From Thiocapsa bogorovii (lineage in GTDB: Bacteria; Pseudomonadota; Gammaproteobacteria; Chromatiales; Chromatiaceae), in contig NZ_CP089309.1 of the NCBI RefSeq assembly GCF_021228795.1, forward strand, positions 620,001-684,000: DNA of 64,000 bases, written 5' to 3'. Positions 18,062 to 28,022 of this stretch are shown one piece after another (the stretch's first letter is position 1; each line of letters begins with the position of its first letter). Both the position numbers and the translations under genes were made by a program. The notes under the pieces are model-generated. The model did no database searches. It was not told the DNA's origin and saw only the letters and a program-made list of their open reading frames with translations.

Positions 18062-19304
18062 AACGCAGGGCCTCGGCCGGTTGGGTGGCGGCCGCACGCC
18101 AGGCCGGATAGATGGTCGCAAGCACCGACATCACGAAGGCCGCGCCGCCGACGAAGAGCACGTCCTTCAGATGCACGTCCGACGGCAGCGCGCTGATGTA
18201 ATAAATGGTCGGATCCAGAAAGTGAACGCCGAAGAGCCCCTCGATCCCGGCGACGACGCTCTCGACATTGAGCGCCAGGATCACCCCGGCCACCATCCCG
18301 ATAAGGGTCCCGACCAAACCGATTGCCGTCCCCTGCACCATGAAGATCCCCATAATGCGCGCGGGCGAGGCACCCAGGGTACGCAGCACGGCGATATCCG
18401 CCTGCTTGTCGGTGACCACCATCACCAGGGTCGAGACGATGTTGAAGGCGGCCACGGCCACGATCAGGAAGAGGATGATGCTCATCATGCGCTTCTCCAT
18501 CGCCAATGCGCTGAAGAAGTTGCTGTGGACCTGGGTCCAGTCCAAGACGCGATAGACCCCGTCCAACTCGTAGGCGATGTCGCGCGAGAGCTGCGGCGCC
18601 AACCACATGTCGGTCAACTTGAGCCGAACACCCGAGACCGCGTCGCCCAGGCTCAACAGCTTGGCCGCATCGTCCATCTGCATGAAGGCGGCATTGCGGT
18701 CGTAATCCGCCATGCCGACCGAGAAGACCCCACTCACGGTGAAGCGCTTAAGCCGCGGCATGATCCCGACCGGCGTCGCGCTCACCTGAGGCGTGACGAC
18801 GGTGACCTTGTCCCCCGGCATCACGCCCAGGAAATTCGCCAGATCCTGCCCGAGGATGATCCGAAACTCGCCGTCGACCAAGTCGTCCACCGAGCCCGCA
18901 ACCATGTCTCTGCGCAGCTCCGCGACCTGGTCTTCCTCCGTTGGAATGATGCCGCGGATCAGGGCGCCGCTCACCTGGGAGCCGTTCACCAGCATCCCCT
19001 GAACCTCGACGAAGGGTGCCGCGCCGACGACGTCCGGATGGGCGCGAACCCGCTCCAGCACCTCGCGCCAGTCCTTGATACCTCCACCGTAGGGATCGGC
19101 GAGGGTCGCGTGCGAGGCCATGCTCAGAATGCGAGCTTGGATCTCCTTGTGAAAACCGTTCATCACCGAGAGCACCACGATCAGCGCCACGATGCCGAGC
19201 GTAATGCCCACCATCGAGGTGCCGGAGATGAAGGAAATGAAATGATTACGGCGCTTCGCTCGCGTGTAGCGCAGGCCGATGTAGATGGCGATGGGATGGA
19301 ACAT
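18054..19304 (-). CDS. lolC: LolC/LolE-family lipoprotein-releasing permease
   Basis: A 416-residue permease from the ATG at 19304 ([20 protein letters not shown]). The N-terminal motif [20 protein letters not shown] is the LolC/E hallmark. One transmembrane helix, a periplasmic MacB-like core of about 230 residues, and three C-terminal FtsX-type helices follow, the last at the end with [18 protein letters not shown]. It is the membrane partner of LolD. Only one permease gene is present, as in species with a single LolF-like subunit, so naming it LolC rather than LolE/LolF is a convention. Confidence 0.92.
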   Translation of the reverse strand: MFHPIAIYIGLRYTRAKRRNHFISFISGTSMVGITLGIVALIVVLSVMNGFHKEIQARILSMASHATLADPYGGGIKDWREVLERVRAHPDVVGAAPFVEVQGMLVNGSQVSGALIRGIIPTEEDQVAELRRDMVAGSVDDLVDGEFRIILGQDLANFLGVMPGDKVTVVTPQVSATPVGIMPRLKRFTVSGVFSVGMADYDRNAAFMQMDDAAKLLSLGDAVSGVRLKLTDMWLAPQLSRDIAYELDGVYRVLDWTQVHSNFFSALAMEKRMMSIILFLIVAVAAFNIVSTLVMVVTDKQADIAVLRTLGASPARIMGIFMVQGTAIGLVGTLIGMVAGVILALNVESVVAGIEGLFGVHFLDPTIYYISALPSDVHLKDVLFVGGAAFVMSVLATIYPAWRAAATQPAEALRYE

Positions 19305-19376
19305 GGCGCGGGATTTAACCACAAAGGTCGCGGGCGCGCCCGAAAACCGTAGCGGGGTGCCGGCGAACCAGCCCGG

Positions 19377-19489
19377 AGGGTGGACGAGCGCCAGGTGGAC
19401 GGTTCCCGTAGAGTGGACGAGCGTTAGCGAAGTCCACCCAGCTATCCGTCAGCTTCGCAAGACCGCGCTGCGCTTGTCCGCCCTACCCG
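19377..19489 (+). repeat. GTGGACGAGCG-type dispersed repeat, copy 3 (with internal duplication)
   Basis: GGGTGGACGAGCGCCAGG is followed by a second start-like segment, AGAGTGGACGAGCGTTAGCG, then GAAGTCCACCC and a closing GCGCTGCGCTTGTCCGCCC. The left arm appears doubled compared with the other copies. Confidence 0.75.
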
Positions 19490-19490
19490 G

Positions 19491-22481
19491 TTAGGTGTCG
19501 GTCTTACTTGCGGGGCGCTCGGTGGTTGCAAACGCGTAGGGTGTTCCGCGCATGTCCAGCAGCGCGATGGGGTGGATCAGCACGGCCAGCGGACTGCCGT
19601 CGGCGCGCACGCGTACGCTCTCGAACGTCTCGACGCGCTCGCCGCGCTGCAGGCGCTCGATCGTCGCCCGGTGGAGCGCCTTCGCCTCGGTCGGTATGAG
19701 TCGCTCCACCGACATCGCCAAGGCGTCGCTCTCGCGATACCCGTAGATGCGCTCGGCCGCCGGGTTCCAGGCACGGATGGACCCGTCGAAGCCCTGCACC
19801 GTAATGGCATCTTCGGCATCCTTCACCAGGGCCGCGAGACGTTGCTCCTGCTCCAATGCATGGCGTAGGCGAGCCTCGGAGGTCTTCACCTCGTCCACGT
19901 CGACGAAGGCGATCACCGCGCCCTCGATGCGGTTCTCTGCGGACTTGTAGGGGCGAATCCGCACCGAATACCAGTGGCCGTCCTTATCCTGAAGGTCCAG
20001 CGCCTGCGGGGTCACCTGATCGATGACCGCCTGAACCCGCTGTTCGAGATCGGGAATCTCGATATTCGGCTTGATGTTTCCGATGGGCCGTCCGAGATCC
20101 GAGGAGATCAGGTTCAAGAGCTGCTCGGCCTGCGGCGTGAACTGACGGATGCGCAGGTCCGCCCCCAGGATCAGCACCGGAAGATGGACGCTGAGGAGGA
20201 GATTACCGAGATCGCTGTTGGCCTGGGCCAAGTCGTTGTTGCGATTTTCCAGCTCGCAATTGACGGTCGCCAGCTCCTCGTTGGTGGATTGCAGCTCTTC
20301 CTTGGCCGTCTCCAGCTCCTCGATCGTGCTCTGCAGCTCCTCGTTGGCGGACTGGATCTCTTCGTTGGCGGACCTAAGCTGCTCGTTGTTGCGCTCCTGT
20401 TCCGTGATGATCGCTTGGAGATAGTCGCGCGTGGAGGTCAGCTCGCGCTCGAGCGCAACGATGCGCTCGTCCACCGGCATCGGGGGCTCGCTCGCGACGC
20501 CGAGCGCGGCGACCGAGCCCGGCTCGGCGGCCGCTGTCTCGTCGAACAGGACCAACAGCCGATCGGGTGCCCCGCTGCCGATGTCGATCGGCAGCACCTG
20601 CAGACCGACCCAGGCATCGGTTCCGTTGCGCCGATACCAGACCCGACTCTTGCTCACGGATGCGCCGCTCGTGCGCGCCTCCTGGATGGCCGCGCGCAGC
20701 TCCACGGCGAGCTCCCTGCGCGCGAGCTTGAGTAGATTCAGGGTTGCCGCACCCGGGATGGGATCCAGATAGCGACCGGTCTCGCCGCGAAACATCAGAA
20801 TCTCCAGGTCGCTCGAAATCACCACGCCCGGCGGCCCGTAGTGCTCGAGGATCATCCGGTCGGCCGCTTCGGCGAGATCGATCGGCTCCTGAAGACCCTT
20901 CGCAGGGGAAACGACAGGGACATCGCCGGGGGTTTGAAACGCACGCGGCATGAGCGCAGGGTCGAGCCGAGGCGCATTGGATTTCTTGGTGTAGATCTTG
21001 TTCTTCTGGTCGAGGAGTGCGAAGAGATCGGCCCGCGCCCCGATGGATTCCGAGGAACCCAACATCAAAAACCGATTCGGCTCCAGGGCGTAGTGGAAGA
21101 TCTGCAGCGCCTGCTTCTGCAGAGGCGGACCGAAATAGATCATCAGATTCCGGCAGGAGACCAGATCCAACTTGGAGAAGGGCGGATCCTTCACCAGATT
21201 CTGCACCGCGAAGATGCACAGATCGCGCACCCGCTTGGCGACCTCGTAGCCGCCGGCCTCCTTCACGAAGAAACGCTTCAGCTGCTCGGGTGCCAGGTGC
21301 GCGACCAGCGGGTCGGCGAAGAGACCTGTGCGGGCCTTTTCGATCGCCTTCGCGTCGATGTCGGTTCCGAAGATCTGAATGCGTGTCCCGGTCGCCCGAT
21401 CTCCCAGATACTCGAGCATGGCGATGGCGATCGAGTAGGCCTCCTCGCCGGTGGCGCAGCCGGGCACCCAGACACGGACCGGGCGCTCCGCGTCCGGCTC
21501 CGCGAAGACGACCGGAAAGACCTTCTCGCGCAGGGCGTCGAACGCCTCGGGCTCGCGAAAGAATCCCGTGACGCTGATCAGCAGATCGTCGAACAGTCTC
21601 CCGATCTCCTCCGGCTCGGATTGGAGATAGCGCACGTATCCGGCAAACCGCTCGATCCGGTGCACGGCCATGCGCCGCTTGATCCGGCGCAGGATGGTGT
21701 CGCGCTTGTATAAGCTGAAGTCGTTTCCGGTGCGCGTGCGCAGCATCATGAAGATCTTGCCGAGATCCTCTTCGTTGCCGCTCGGCAGCTGCGCGATCGT
21801 GCGCGCAGGTTGGCGCAGATAGGGATGGCGCGCGATGCGCGCGAGCTCGCTCGCAATCTCCGGCGGAGCCAACACCAGATCGACACAACCGGCGGTAATC
21901 GCGCTGCCCGGCATCCCGAAGTGCTCCGCGCTGCCCTCGTCCTGGGCGAAGGTCATTCCGCCGGCCGCCTTGATCGCCTTCAGCCCCAGGGTGCCGTCCG
22001 AACCGGTCCCGGACAGGACCACACCGATGGCCTTTGGCCCCAAATCGTCCGCCAGGGTTTGCAGGAAGATGTCGATCGGCAGGTGCAGCCCGCGCTCCTC
22101 CTGGCGCGCCAACACGAGCAGCCGCCGATGATGCAGCCCGAGCGAGCAGTTCGGCGGGATGACATACACCTGGTCGGGCTGGACCGACTCGCCGTCCACG
22201 GCCTCCCGCACCGGCATCCGGGTCGCCCCGACCAGCAGATCGACCAGGAGGCTCGGATGTGCCGGATCCAGATGCTGGATCAGCACGAAAGCCATGCCGG
22301 TGCGCGTCGGTAGATGGTGAAGCAGACGACGGAAGGCATCGAGCCCGCCGGCCGAGGCCCCAATCCCGACGATCGGGAAGACGCCGTTCTCGGACTCGGT
22401 AACGCGGGAAGGGTCTTGGTAGAGCTCGGGGGAAGACTCCGGCGCAGTGTCATGCCTGGATGTTTGCGGATCAGAGCTCAT
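19491..22481 (-). CDS. CheB-CheR-PAS chemotaxis-type hybrid signalling protein
   Basis: A 996-residue protein with an AGGAG ribosome site before the ATG at 22481. Residues 36-220 are a CheB methylesterase domain (nucleophile region GIGASAGGLDAF; GTGSDGTLGLKAIKAAGG). Residues about 245-510 are CheR with the SAM-binding VWVPGCATGEEAYSIA. A PAS-like stretch follows, then a long coiled coil of NEELQS/NEE repeats (about 690-770) and two PAS domains. It ends without a kinase domain. Such proteins are sensory versions of chemoreceptor methylation enzymes and often feed two-component or c-di-GMP systems. The neighbouring c-di-GMP and FixL/J-type genes fit that. Confidence 0.92.
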   Translation of the reverse strand: MSSDPQTSRHDTAPESSPELYQDPSRVTESENGVFPIVGIGASAGGLDAFRRLLHHLPTRTGMAFVLIQHLDPAHPSLLVDLLVGATRMPVREAVDGESVQPDQVYVIPPNCSLGLHHRRLLVLARQEERGLHLPIDIFLQTLADDLGPKAIGVVLSGTGSDGTLGLKAIKAAGGMTFAQDEGSAEHFGMPGSAITAGCVDLVLAPPEIASELARIARHPYLRQPARTIAQLPSGNEEDLGKIFMMLRTRTGNDFSLYKRDTILRRIKRRMAVHRIERFAGYVRYLQSEPEEIGRLFDDLLISVTGFFREPEAFDALREKVFPVVFAEPDAERPVRVWVPGCATGEEAYSIAIAMLEYLGDRATGTRIQIFGTDIDAKAIEKARTGLFADPLVAHLAPEQLKRFFVKEAGGYEVAKRVRDLCIFAVQNLVKDPPFSKLDLVSCRNLMIYFGPPLQKQALQIFHYALEPNRFLMLGSSESIGARADLFALLDQKNKIYTKKSNAPRLDPALMPRAFQTPGDVPVVSPAKGLQEPIDLAEAADRMILEHYGPPGVVISSDLEILMFRGETGRYLDPIPGAATLNLLKLARRELAVELRAAIQEARTSGASVSKSRVWYRRNGTDAWVGLQVLPIDIGSGAPDRLLVLFDETAAAEPGSVAALGVASEPPMPVDERIVALERELTSTRDYLQAIITEQERNNEQLRSANEEIQSANEELQSTIEELETAKEELQSTNEELATVNCELENRNNDLAQANSDLGNLLLSVHLPVLILGADLRIRQFTPQAEQLLNLISSDLGRPIGNIKPNIEIPDLEQRVQAVIDQVTPQALDLQDKDGHWYSVRIRPYKSAENRIEGAVIAFVDVDEVKTSEARLRHALEQEQRLAALVKDAEDAITVQGFDGSIRAWNPAAERIYGYRESDALAMSVERLIPTEAKALHRATIERLQRGERVETFESVRVRADGSPLAVLIHPIALLDMRGTPYAFATTERPASKTDT

Positions 22482-22812
22482 CGGTGACTCCTCATGGTCG
22501 ACCAGGGGATCAGTACACGGACGGGGCGGGCTGTCAACTCGCGGCGAGCAACCGCGTGCGATCGCGCGCCCGACCGGGGATCCAATCGATTCATCGGCTG
22601 GTCCGTAAGACTACTTAGCCAGCCCAGGTAAAGCCACAATGCAAGAATCCACAATTTACTCATATACTTGCGTTCGGTAAACGACAGGGATGCCAACCGG
22701 GCAACGCCAACATCGGAATCCTCGGCACGCAGGTGATCGGCCGGGTAGATTCCACGCGTCGAGGAGCCGGCGCTCGATATCGATTCAATCGGATTCAATC
22801 GAACAGGGCACG

Positions 22813-24690
22813 ATGGGCGCACACATGGCAAGACATCCGGAATGGGACGGGGAGGACGCCGATCCATCGAGCAAATGGTCGTTGGAACAGGCGGGCAGCG
22901 AAGACGAGCTGCAGCGCCTCATGCACGATTTGAAGACGCATCAGATCGAGCTGACCCAACAAAACCGAGAACTTCGAGATGCCCAGCGTGCGCTCGAGAT
23001 CTCGCGGGACCGCTATGCCCGTCTCTACGACCGGGCGCCCGTCGGCTATTGCACCCTGGATCGCGGAGGTATCATTCGCGAAATCAACCTGACCGGTGCA
23101 TCCATGCTCGGTAAGGAACGCGAGCACCTCACGGGCACGCCCTTCTGGAATCATCTCGATGCCGGTCAAGCACGTGCGCTGCACGCGCACATCGAGGCAG
23201 TGCAAGGCAGCGCAGAGCACCGCTCCCTCGGCGTCCGGCTGACCCGGCCCCAGACCGGGCATGCCCGCGATCTCAGGCTCGAGAGCGAGCCCGCGCGGGG
23301 CGAAGACGGCGAGGCGGTCTGTCTCACCGTCATGCTCGATGTCACCGAGCAGCGACACCTGCTCGAGCAACTCCAGGCGCGGGAGGCGACGCTCTCGCAG
23401 CTCGCCCTGCATGACCCGCTCACCGGCTTGGCCAACCGCGCCTTGTTCTCCGACCGGCTCGATCAGGCGATCGCACGGGCGCAGCGCACCGGGGAGCGAC
23501 TCGCGGTCCTATTTATCGACCTGGACCGCTTCAAGCTGATCAACGACAGCTACGGACACCTCTTCGGCGACGAGGTCCTCAGAGACGTTGCTGCTCGGCT
23601 CAAAGAGCAAGTCCGCAGGGACGACACGGTCGCACGCATCGGCGGGGACGAGTTCCTCATGCTCGTCGCCCCGGTGGACTCGCCGGACGCCGCCGCCGCG
23701 GTCGCGCGCAAGCTCATCGAGCTGCTGAGGCGTCCCTATGCCGGTCCCCGAGACGAGATCGCGCTGACCGTCAGCATCGGCATCAGTCTCTGTCCGGACG
23801 ACGGCGCGGAGGCGGAAGACCTGGTGCGTCAAGCCGACACGGCGATGTACATCGCCAAACAGAGCGGTCGCAATACCTTCCGCTTCTACGCCGCGGACAT
23901 GACCGCGCAGGCCTTCGACCGAATCCTGCTCAGATCGGGTCTAGCCCACGCGGTAGAGCGCGGCGAGCTGATGCTGGCCTACCAGCCCCAGCTCGATCTG
24001 GATACCCGTCGCATTCCCGGCATCGAGGCGCTCGTCCGATGGAACCATCCGGTGCTCGGCTGCTTGGCGCCCGATGGGTTTCTAGCCCTGGCCGAGGAGA
24101 CCGGGCTGATCCGCGGAATCGATACCTGGGTGCTGCGGACCGCCTGCACTCAGCGCAAGCGTTGGCAGACCGAGGGGCTCAACGACGGAACTCGCATCAA
24201 GATCAATTTGTCAAAACGCGAACTTGAGCGGCCGGAATTTGCCGACGATCTCGAAGCTTTGCTCCGCGAGTTGGATCTTGATGCGCGACTGGTGAACCTG
24301 GAGCTGACGGAGACGGGACCCGTCTCGGACTCCGCCTCGGCACTGGAGACGGTTCGCCGATTGAAGGAGCTGGGGATCGAGCTCACGATCGACCATTTCG
24401 GCGCGGTCTCTTCTTCGCTCGTGGATTTGAAACGACTGCCGATCGGGGAGTTGAAGATAGACAAATCCTTGATCGACGGACTCCCGCAAGACAGTGACGA
24501 TGCAGCAATCGCACGCGCGATCCTCGCGCTGGGCAGGACTCTGGGCATGCGCGTCGTCGCTCAGGGTGTCGAGACGCAGCATCAGGCCGATTTCCTCAAG
24601 CAGGCCGGCTGCAAGATCGCGCAAGGGTTTCTCTACACCCAGGCGCTGGGTCCGGACGAGCTGATGCGGTTCGTCAAGACTTGGACCTGA
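22813..24690 (+). CDS. PAS-GGDEF-EAL protein, likely active cyclase with degenerate EAL
   Basis: A 625-residue protein. ATG 22813 follows AGGG at a good distance; ATG 22825 is also possible. An N-terminal coiled coil and PAS domain (about 25-190) precede GGDEF (about 195-355), with GGDEF at 277-281 and an RxxD inhibitory site just before it (RRDD). The EAL domain (about 375-625) has EAL at 405-407. However, the usual DDFG is Asp527-His528-Phe-Gly and the usual AEGVE is Ala-Gln584-Gly-Val-Glu, so two catalytic positions are changed. Prediction: c-di-GMP synthesis or binding, not breakdown. Confidence 0.9.
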   Translation: MGAHMARHPEWDGEDADPSSKWSLEQAGSEDELQRLMHDLKTHQIELTQQNRELRDAQRALEISRDRYARLYDRAPVGYCTLDRGGIIREINLTGASMLGKEREHLTGTPFWNHLDAGQARALHAHIEAVQGSAEHRSLGVRLTRPQTGHARDLRLESEPARGEDGEAVCLTVMLDVTEQRHLLEQLQAREATLSQLALHDPLTGLANRALFSDRLDQAIARAQRTGERLAVLFIDLDRFKLINDSYGHLFGDEVLRDVAARLKEQVRRDDTVARIGGDEFLMLVAPVDSPDAAAAVARKLIELLRRPYAGPRDEIALTVSIGISLCPDDGAEAEDLVRQADTAMYIAKQSGRNTFRFYAADMTAQAFDRILLRSGLAHAVERGELMLAYQPQLDLDTRRIPGIEALVRWNHPVLGCLAPDGFLALAEETGLIRGIDTWVLRTACTQRKRWQTEGLNDGTRIKINLSKRELERPEFADDLEALLRELDLDARLVNLELTETGPVSDSASALETVRRLKELGIELTIDHFGAVSSSLVDLKRLPIGELKIDKSLIDGLPQDSDDAAIARAILALGRTLGMRVVAQGVETQHQADFLKQAGCKIAQGFLYTQALGPDELMRFVKTWT

Positions 24691-24753
24691 GGAGCCACTC
24701 GGCGAGGGCCGGAGCGGGTCCGCCGATCCGGGCCTTGTTGCAAGGAGGGCCGG

Positions 24754-24828
24754 CAGGGTGGACGAGCGAGAGCGAAGCCCACCGGTTCACGCGCCGATGT
24801 TGGTGAACTGCGCTGCGCTTGTCTACGA
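24754..24828 (+). repeat. GTGGACGAGCG-type dispersed repeat, copy 4
   Basis: CAGGGTGGACGAGCGAGAGC with GAAGCCCACC at the left and CTGCGCTGCGCTTGTC at the right, between the GGDEF-EAL gene and the STAS-like gene. It resembles the copy at 51.7 kb closely. Confidence 0.8.
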
Positions 24829-24952
24829 TACGGCTCGATATTCGCGCGTCATCTGCCCGTGCCGATCAGCGACGGCGCCGCGCTGACGGGCGAGGACGCC
24901 GGAGGAAATCGGCGCAACACAGAACGATAATGAAGGGGAGGAGAACACCACC

Positions 24953-25384
24953 ATGACACGACTCGACTCGATGCGCGCGCTGACGGCATCCTCGGCCTTG
25001 CAGGCTAAGGGCGATCAGGCGATCAGGACTTTCGGACTCGGCGATGACCGGCGCGGGGGCACCAAGCAAACGGGCAACCGTAACCCGAGGATTGCAGCCC
25101 CTGCCGCGGATCTCGATTACGAGATCGAGGACGGCCACCTGCGAATTCGGATCGACGGCCCGCTCGATTTGCGCTGCGCCTTTGCCTTGTCGCTGATCGG
25201 CCAAACGGTCGACGAGAGTATCGACGCCTGTACCTTCGACCTCACGAGCGTCGACCGGATCTTCGACTCCGGGATCGCAGCACTTGTCTTGGTCGCCCGG
25301 CAGCTTCAGGAAAAAGGCGTGGAGCAGATCCGAATCCACGGCATCGATCTAGACAGCGCGACTCTGCGACCCTTCTTGATGTGA
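24953..25384 (+). CDS. STAS-like (anti-sigma-factor-antagonist fold) domain protein
   Basis: A 143-residue protein with a strong ribosome site (AGGGGAGGAGAA) before the ATG at 24953. Residues 1-55 are polar and poorly conserved-looking. From about 58 the pattern LDYEIEDGHLRIRIDGPLD, then CTFDLTSVDRIFDSGIAALV and IRIHGIDLDSATLRPFL fits an STAS fold, with the Ser of the DSG position where anti-sigma antagonists are phosphorylated. STAS proteins often pass signals between sensors and effectors, in keeping with the signalling genes on both sides. Confidence 0.75.
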   Translation: MTRLDSMRALTASSALQAKGDQAIRTFGLGDDRRGGTKQTGNRNPRIAAPAADLDYEIEDGHLRIRIDGPLDLRCAFALSLIGQTVDESIDACTFDLTSVDRIFDSGIAALVLVARQLQEKGVEQIRIHGIDLDSATLRPFLM

Positions 25385-25715
25385 GCATCCCGGTCCGCCG
25401 ACTCATCGGCCATCGCCCGACACCTTACTCAACCCCAGCAGGTCATTGTTGCCGCACCGGAACGACCGAACACGGATCGGCCCGAATCTTCTAGAATGAA
25501 GGTGTGTGGAGAGCGTTTTCGCCGAGCTCCGGAGCTGGGCCGAGAGGCCGAGGGCGATTCCGTAAGGCATCGCAGACGGGCGAACCGCGAACCGCAAACA
25601 TCGAACCGAAACGACACACCCCGGCACGGCAACACCCGAAACGGGTTTCGAGCACACTACCGAATACCGGCATCGGAGCCCAAACCGCCGGCAGCACAAT
25701 GGAGGTGCCGCTCCA
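25385..25715. other. Intergenic leader before the FixL-like kinase gene
   Basis: I see no convincing gene in these 331 bases. There is an AT-leaning segment with TCTAGAATGAAGG near 25490 and a GGAGGTG ribosome site at about 25699-25705 serving the kinase gene. Confidence 0.4.
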
Positions 25716-28022
25716 ATGGCAAGATTCGACCAAGCAAGCGATGCACAACTGACGCGACTCTTGGCGGAGCTCGAGCGCGCAGGCAATGGGTCGCACGAGC
25801 TGACCCGCCTCGTGCATGAGCTGCAGGTCCATCAGATCGAGCTCGAACAGCAAAACCGCGAGCTGCTCGCAATGCGTGAGGTTCTGGAAGAGTCTCGCGA
25901 GCGCTACGCGGACCTCTATGATTTCGCTCCAGTCGGCTATCTCTCGATCGACGTCGTGGGCAGGATCCAAGACATCAACCTGACCGGCGCCAAGCTCCTC
26001 GGGCAGTCCCGAGACACTCTGATCGGCCGCACCTTGGGTGGTTTCCTGCTTCCGCAGGAGCGCACCCGCCTGCAGGCCCATATCGCCGATGTGCTGCACG
26101 GAAAGGAACCCACGATCTGCGAAGTACGCCTGAAGGCGGACGACACGGCCGACGTCGCGGAACCGCAGACCCTGATGCTCGAAAGCCGGCGCGAGGACGG
26201 GAGCACGCCGCCGCAGATCCGCGTCATTCTTTCGGATATCACCGAGCGCAAGCGCACGGAGCGCGAGCGCAGGCAACGCGATAGCGCAGCAGCCGCGGCG
26301 GAGTCGAGACATCGGCTGGTCAGCGGGCTCGAGCGGCTGTCGGCCGCGGCGACGGCGGCGTTCGACCCACAGACCGTCTTGAACGACCTCTTGCGGGTCG
26401 TGCAGAATCTCCTGCGGGTCGATCGCGCCTGGCTGCTCTATCCATGCGATCCCGACGCGAACGAAGTCCGTATCCTGGCGGAGGCCACCGTTCCGGGATG
26501 CCCAGGCGAACCCTTGACCGACCGTGCAGTCCCAACCGACGGCCCGCTGCGCGGCCTGATCCGCTCCGCCCTGAACACCTCCGACCCCGTGCAGGATCCG
26601 GATCCGCGCGCCGTCCCGATCCTCGGCGGTGGCTTCGCGCCGCGCTCGCGCCTGATCATCGCAGTGCGTCCCGAGGGTGATCGGCCCTCGCTGCTCGGAC
26701 TGCATCTGTGTCGAGTCGAACGCACTTGGAACGAGGGCGACCTGACCCTGGCACGGGCGCTCGCCGGACGGCTTGCGGACATCCTCGACATCCTCGCGAC
26801 GCGGCGCGCGCTCTCCGAAAGCGAGGAGCGTTTTCGCGCAACCTTCGAGCAGGCGGCAGTCGGCATCTGCCACCTCGACCAACAGGGCCTGTTTCTCCGC
26901 GTCAACCGCAAGCTCTGCAACATCCTCGGCTACACCGAAGAGGAGCTGCTCGCCCGAACCTGTCGCGGTCTGGTCCACCCGGAGGATCACGATGCATTGA
27001 TGCGCTACATCGCGAGGATCGGCGAGGTCACGCCCTACGACCGGGACAAAGACCGAAGCGGAGCGCAGAGCCTGGAGCTGCGACATATCGGCAAGTCGGG
27101 CCAGGCCATCTGGTGCAACCTGACGATGGCCTCCGTGCGCGATTCGAGCGGCGACCTGCGGTATTTCATCGGCGTCATCGAGGACATCACCGCCCGCAAA
27201 CAGCTCGAAGAGCGCGAGTCCAGACACCGCCACGCACTCTTCAGGGTCGGGCGCATCAGCACCATGGGGGAGATGTCGAGCGCCATTGCCCATGAGGTCG
27301 CCCAGCCGCTGATGGGCATCAGCACCTATGCCGGCGGGGCACTCGAGCGTCTCGAGAGCGCACCGACGGATGTCGAGCCGCTGCGTCTCGCGCTGCATGA
27401 AATCTCCAGGCTCGCCGCCCGTGCGGGCAGGATCATCGAGCGCATTCGGGATTTTTCCAAGCAGCACGCCAGCACGCCCCGACCCATCGACCTCGAGGCC
27501 ATCGGCCGCGCCGCGGTCGCTATGATCGAGCCGGAGACCAGGGCGAACGGTGTGAAGGTCGAGATTCGCGTCGGCGCCGACGTTCCCTTCGCCAGCGGTG
27601 ATCCGGTCGAGATCGAGCAGGTCTTGATTAACCTCCTGATCAACGGCATGGACGCGATGCGCGACACGCCACCCGCCGAACGCCGCTTGCGCGTCGCGAT
27701 CGAGCGCGCCGACCCGAATCAGGTCAGGGTCGTCGTAGCCGATCGCGGTATCGGTCTGAGCCAGACCGAGCCGAGCCGCCTGTTCGATCCCTTCTACACG
27801 ACGAAGGAAGGCGGTACCGGGCTGGGGCTTTCGATGAGCCGAACCATCGTCGACTCCTACGGCGGGCGTATCTGGGCCGAGCCACGGCCCAGGGGCGGCG
27901 CGGTGTTTACGTTCACGCTGCCCGCCCATCGTCCGGGCCATTCGACCGACGGATCACCCGCGAGCTCGGCCGATGGGCCGCTCGACAGTGCGCCCGACAC
28001 AGCCATCGGAGACCCGAAATGA
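25716..28022 (+). CDS. FixL-like PAS-GAF-PAS sensor histidine kinase
   Basis: A 768-residue soluble kinase preceded by GGAGGTG. Its order is: coiled coil (1-65), PAS (65-180, YDFAPVGYLSIDVVG), GAF (about 195-355), PAS (about 365-490, EEELLARTCRGLVHPED), HisKA (about 505-575) with phospho-acceptor His526 in IAHEVAQPL, and HATPase (about 620-735) with INLLINGMDAM, DRGIGL and GGTGLGLSMS. No membrane segment is seen. Its stop overlaps the response regulator start by ATGA, so they form a pair. The first 100 residues closely resemble those of the nearby GGDEF-EAL protein. No heme-binding PAS histidine is evident to me. Confidence 0.93.
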   Translation: MARFDQASDAQLTRLLAELERAGNGSHELTRLVHELQVHQIELEQQNRELLAMREVLEESRERYADLYDFAPVGYLSIDVVGRIQDINLTGAKLLGQSRDTLIGRTLGGFLLPQERTRLQAHIADVLHGKEPTICEVRLKADDTADVAEPQTLMLESRREDGSTPPQIRVILSDITERKRTERERRQRDSAAAAAESRHRLVSGLERLSAAATAAFDPQTVLNDLLRVVQNLLRVDRAWLLYPCDPDANEVRILAEATVPGCPGEPLTDRAVPTDGPLRGLIRSALNTSDPVQDPDPRAVPILGGGFAPRSRLIIAVRPEGDRPSLLGLHLCRVERTWNEGDLTLARALAGRLADILDILATRRALSESEERFRATFEQAAVGICHLDQQGLFLRVNRKLCNILGYTEEELLARTCRGLVHPEDHDALMRYIARIGEVTPYDRDKDRSGAQSLELRHIGKSGQAIWCNLTMASVRDSSGDLRYFIGVIEDITARKQLEERESRHRHALFRVGRISTMGEMSSAIAHEVAQPLMGISTYAGGALERLESAPTDVEPLRLALHEISRLAARAGRIIERIRDFSKQHASTPRPIDLEAIGRAAVAMIEPETRANGVKVEIRVGADVPFASGDPVEIEQVLINLLINGMDAMRDTPPAERRLRVAIERADPNQVRVVVADRGIGLSQTEPSRLFDPFYTTKEGGTGLGLSMSRTIVDSYGGRIWAEPRPRGGAVFTFTLPAHRPGHSTDGSPASSADGPLDSAPDTAIGDPK

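Noticed and set aside
25491-27941. An 816-codon open frame antisense to the FixL-like kinase
   Set aside because: The kinase on the plus strand has complete PAS, HisKA and HATPase motifs; the antisense product looks random.
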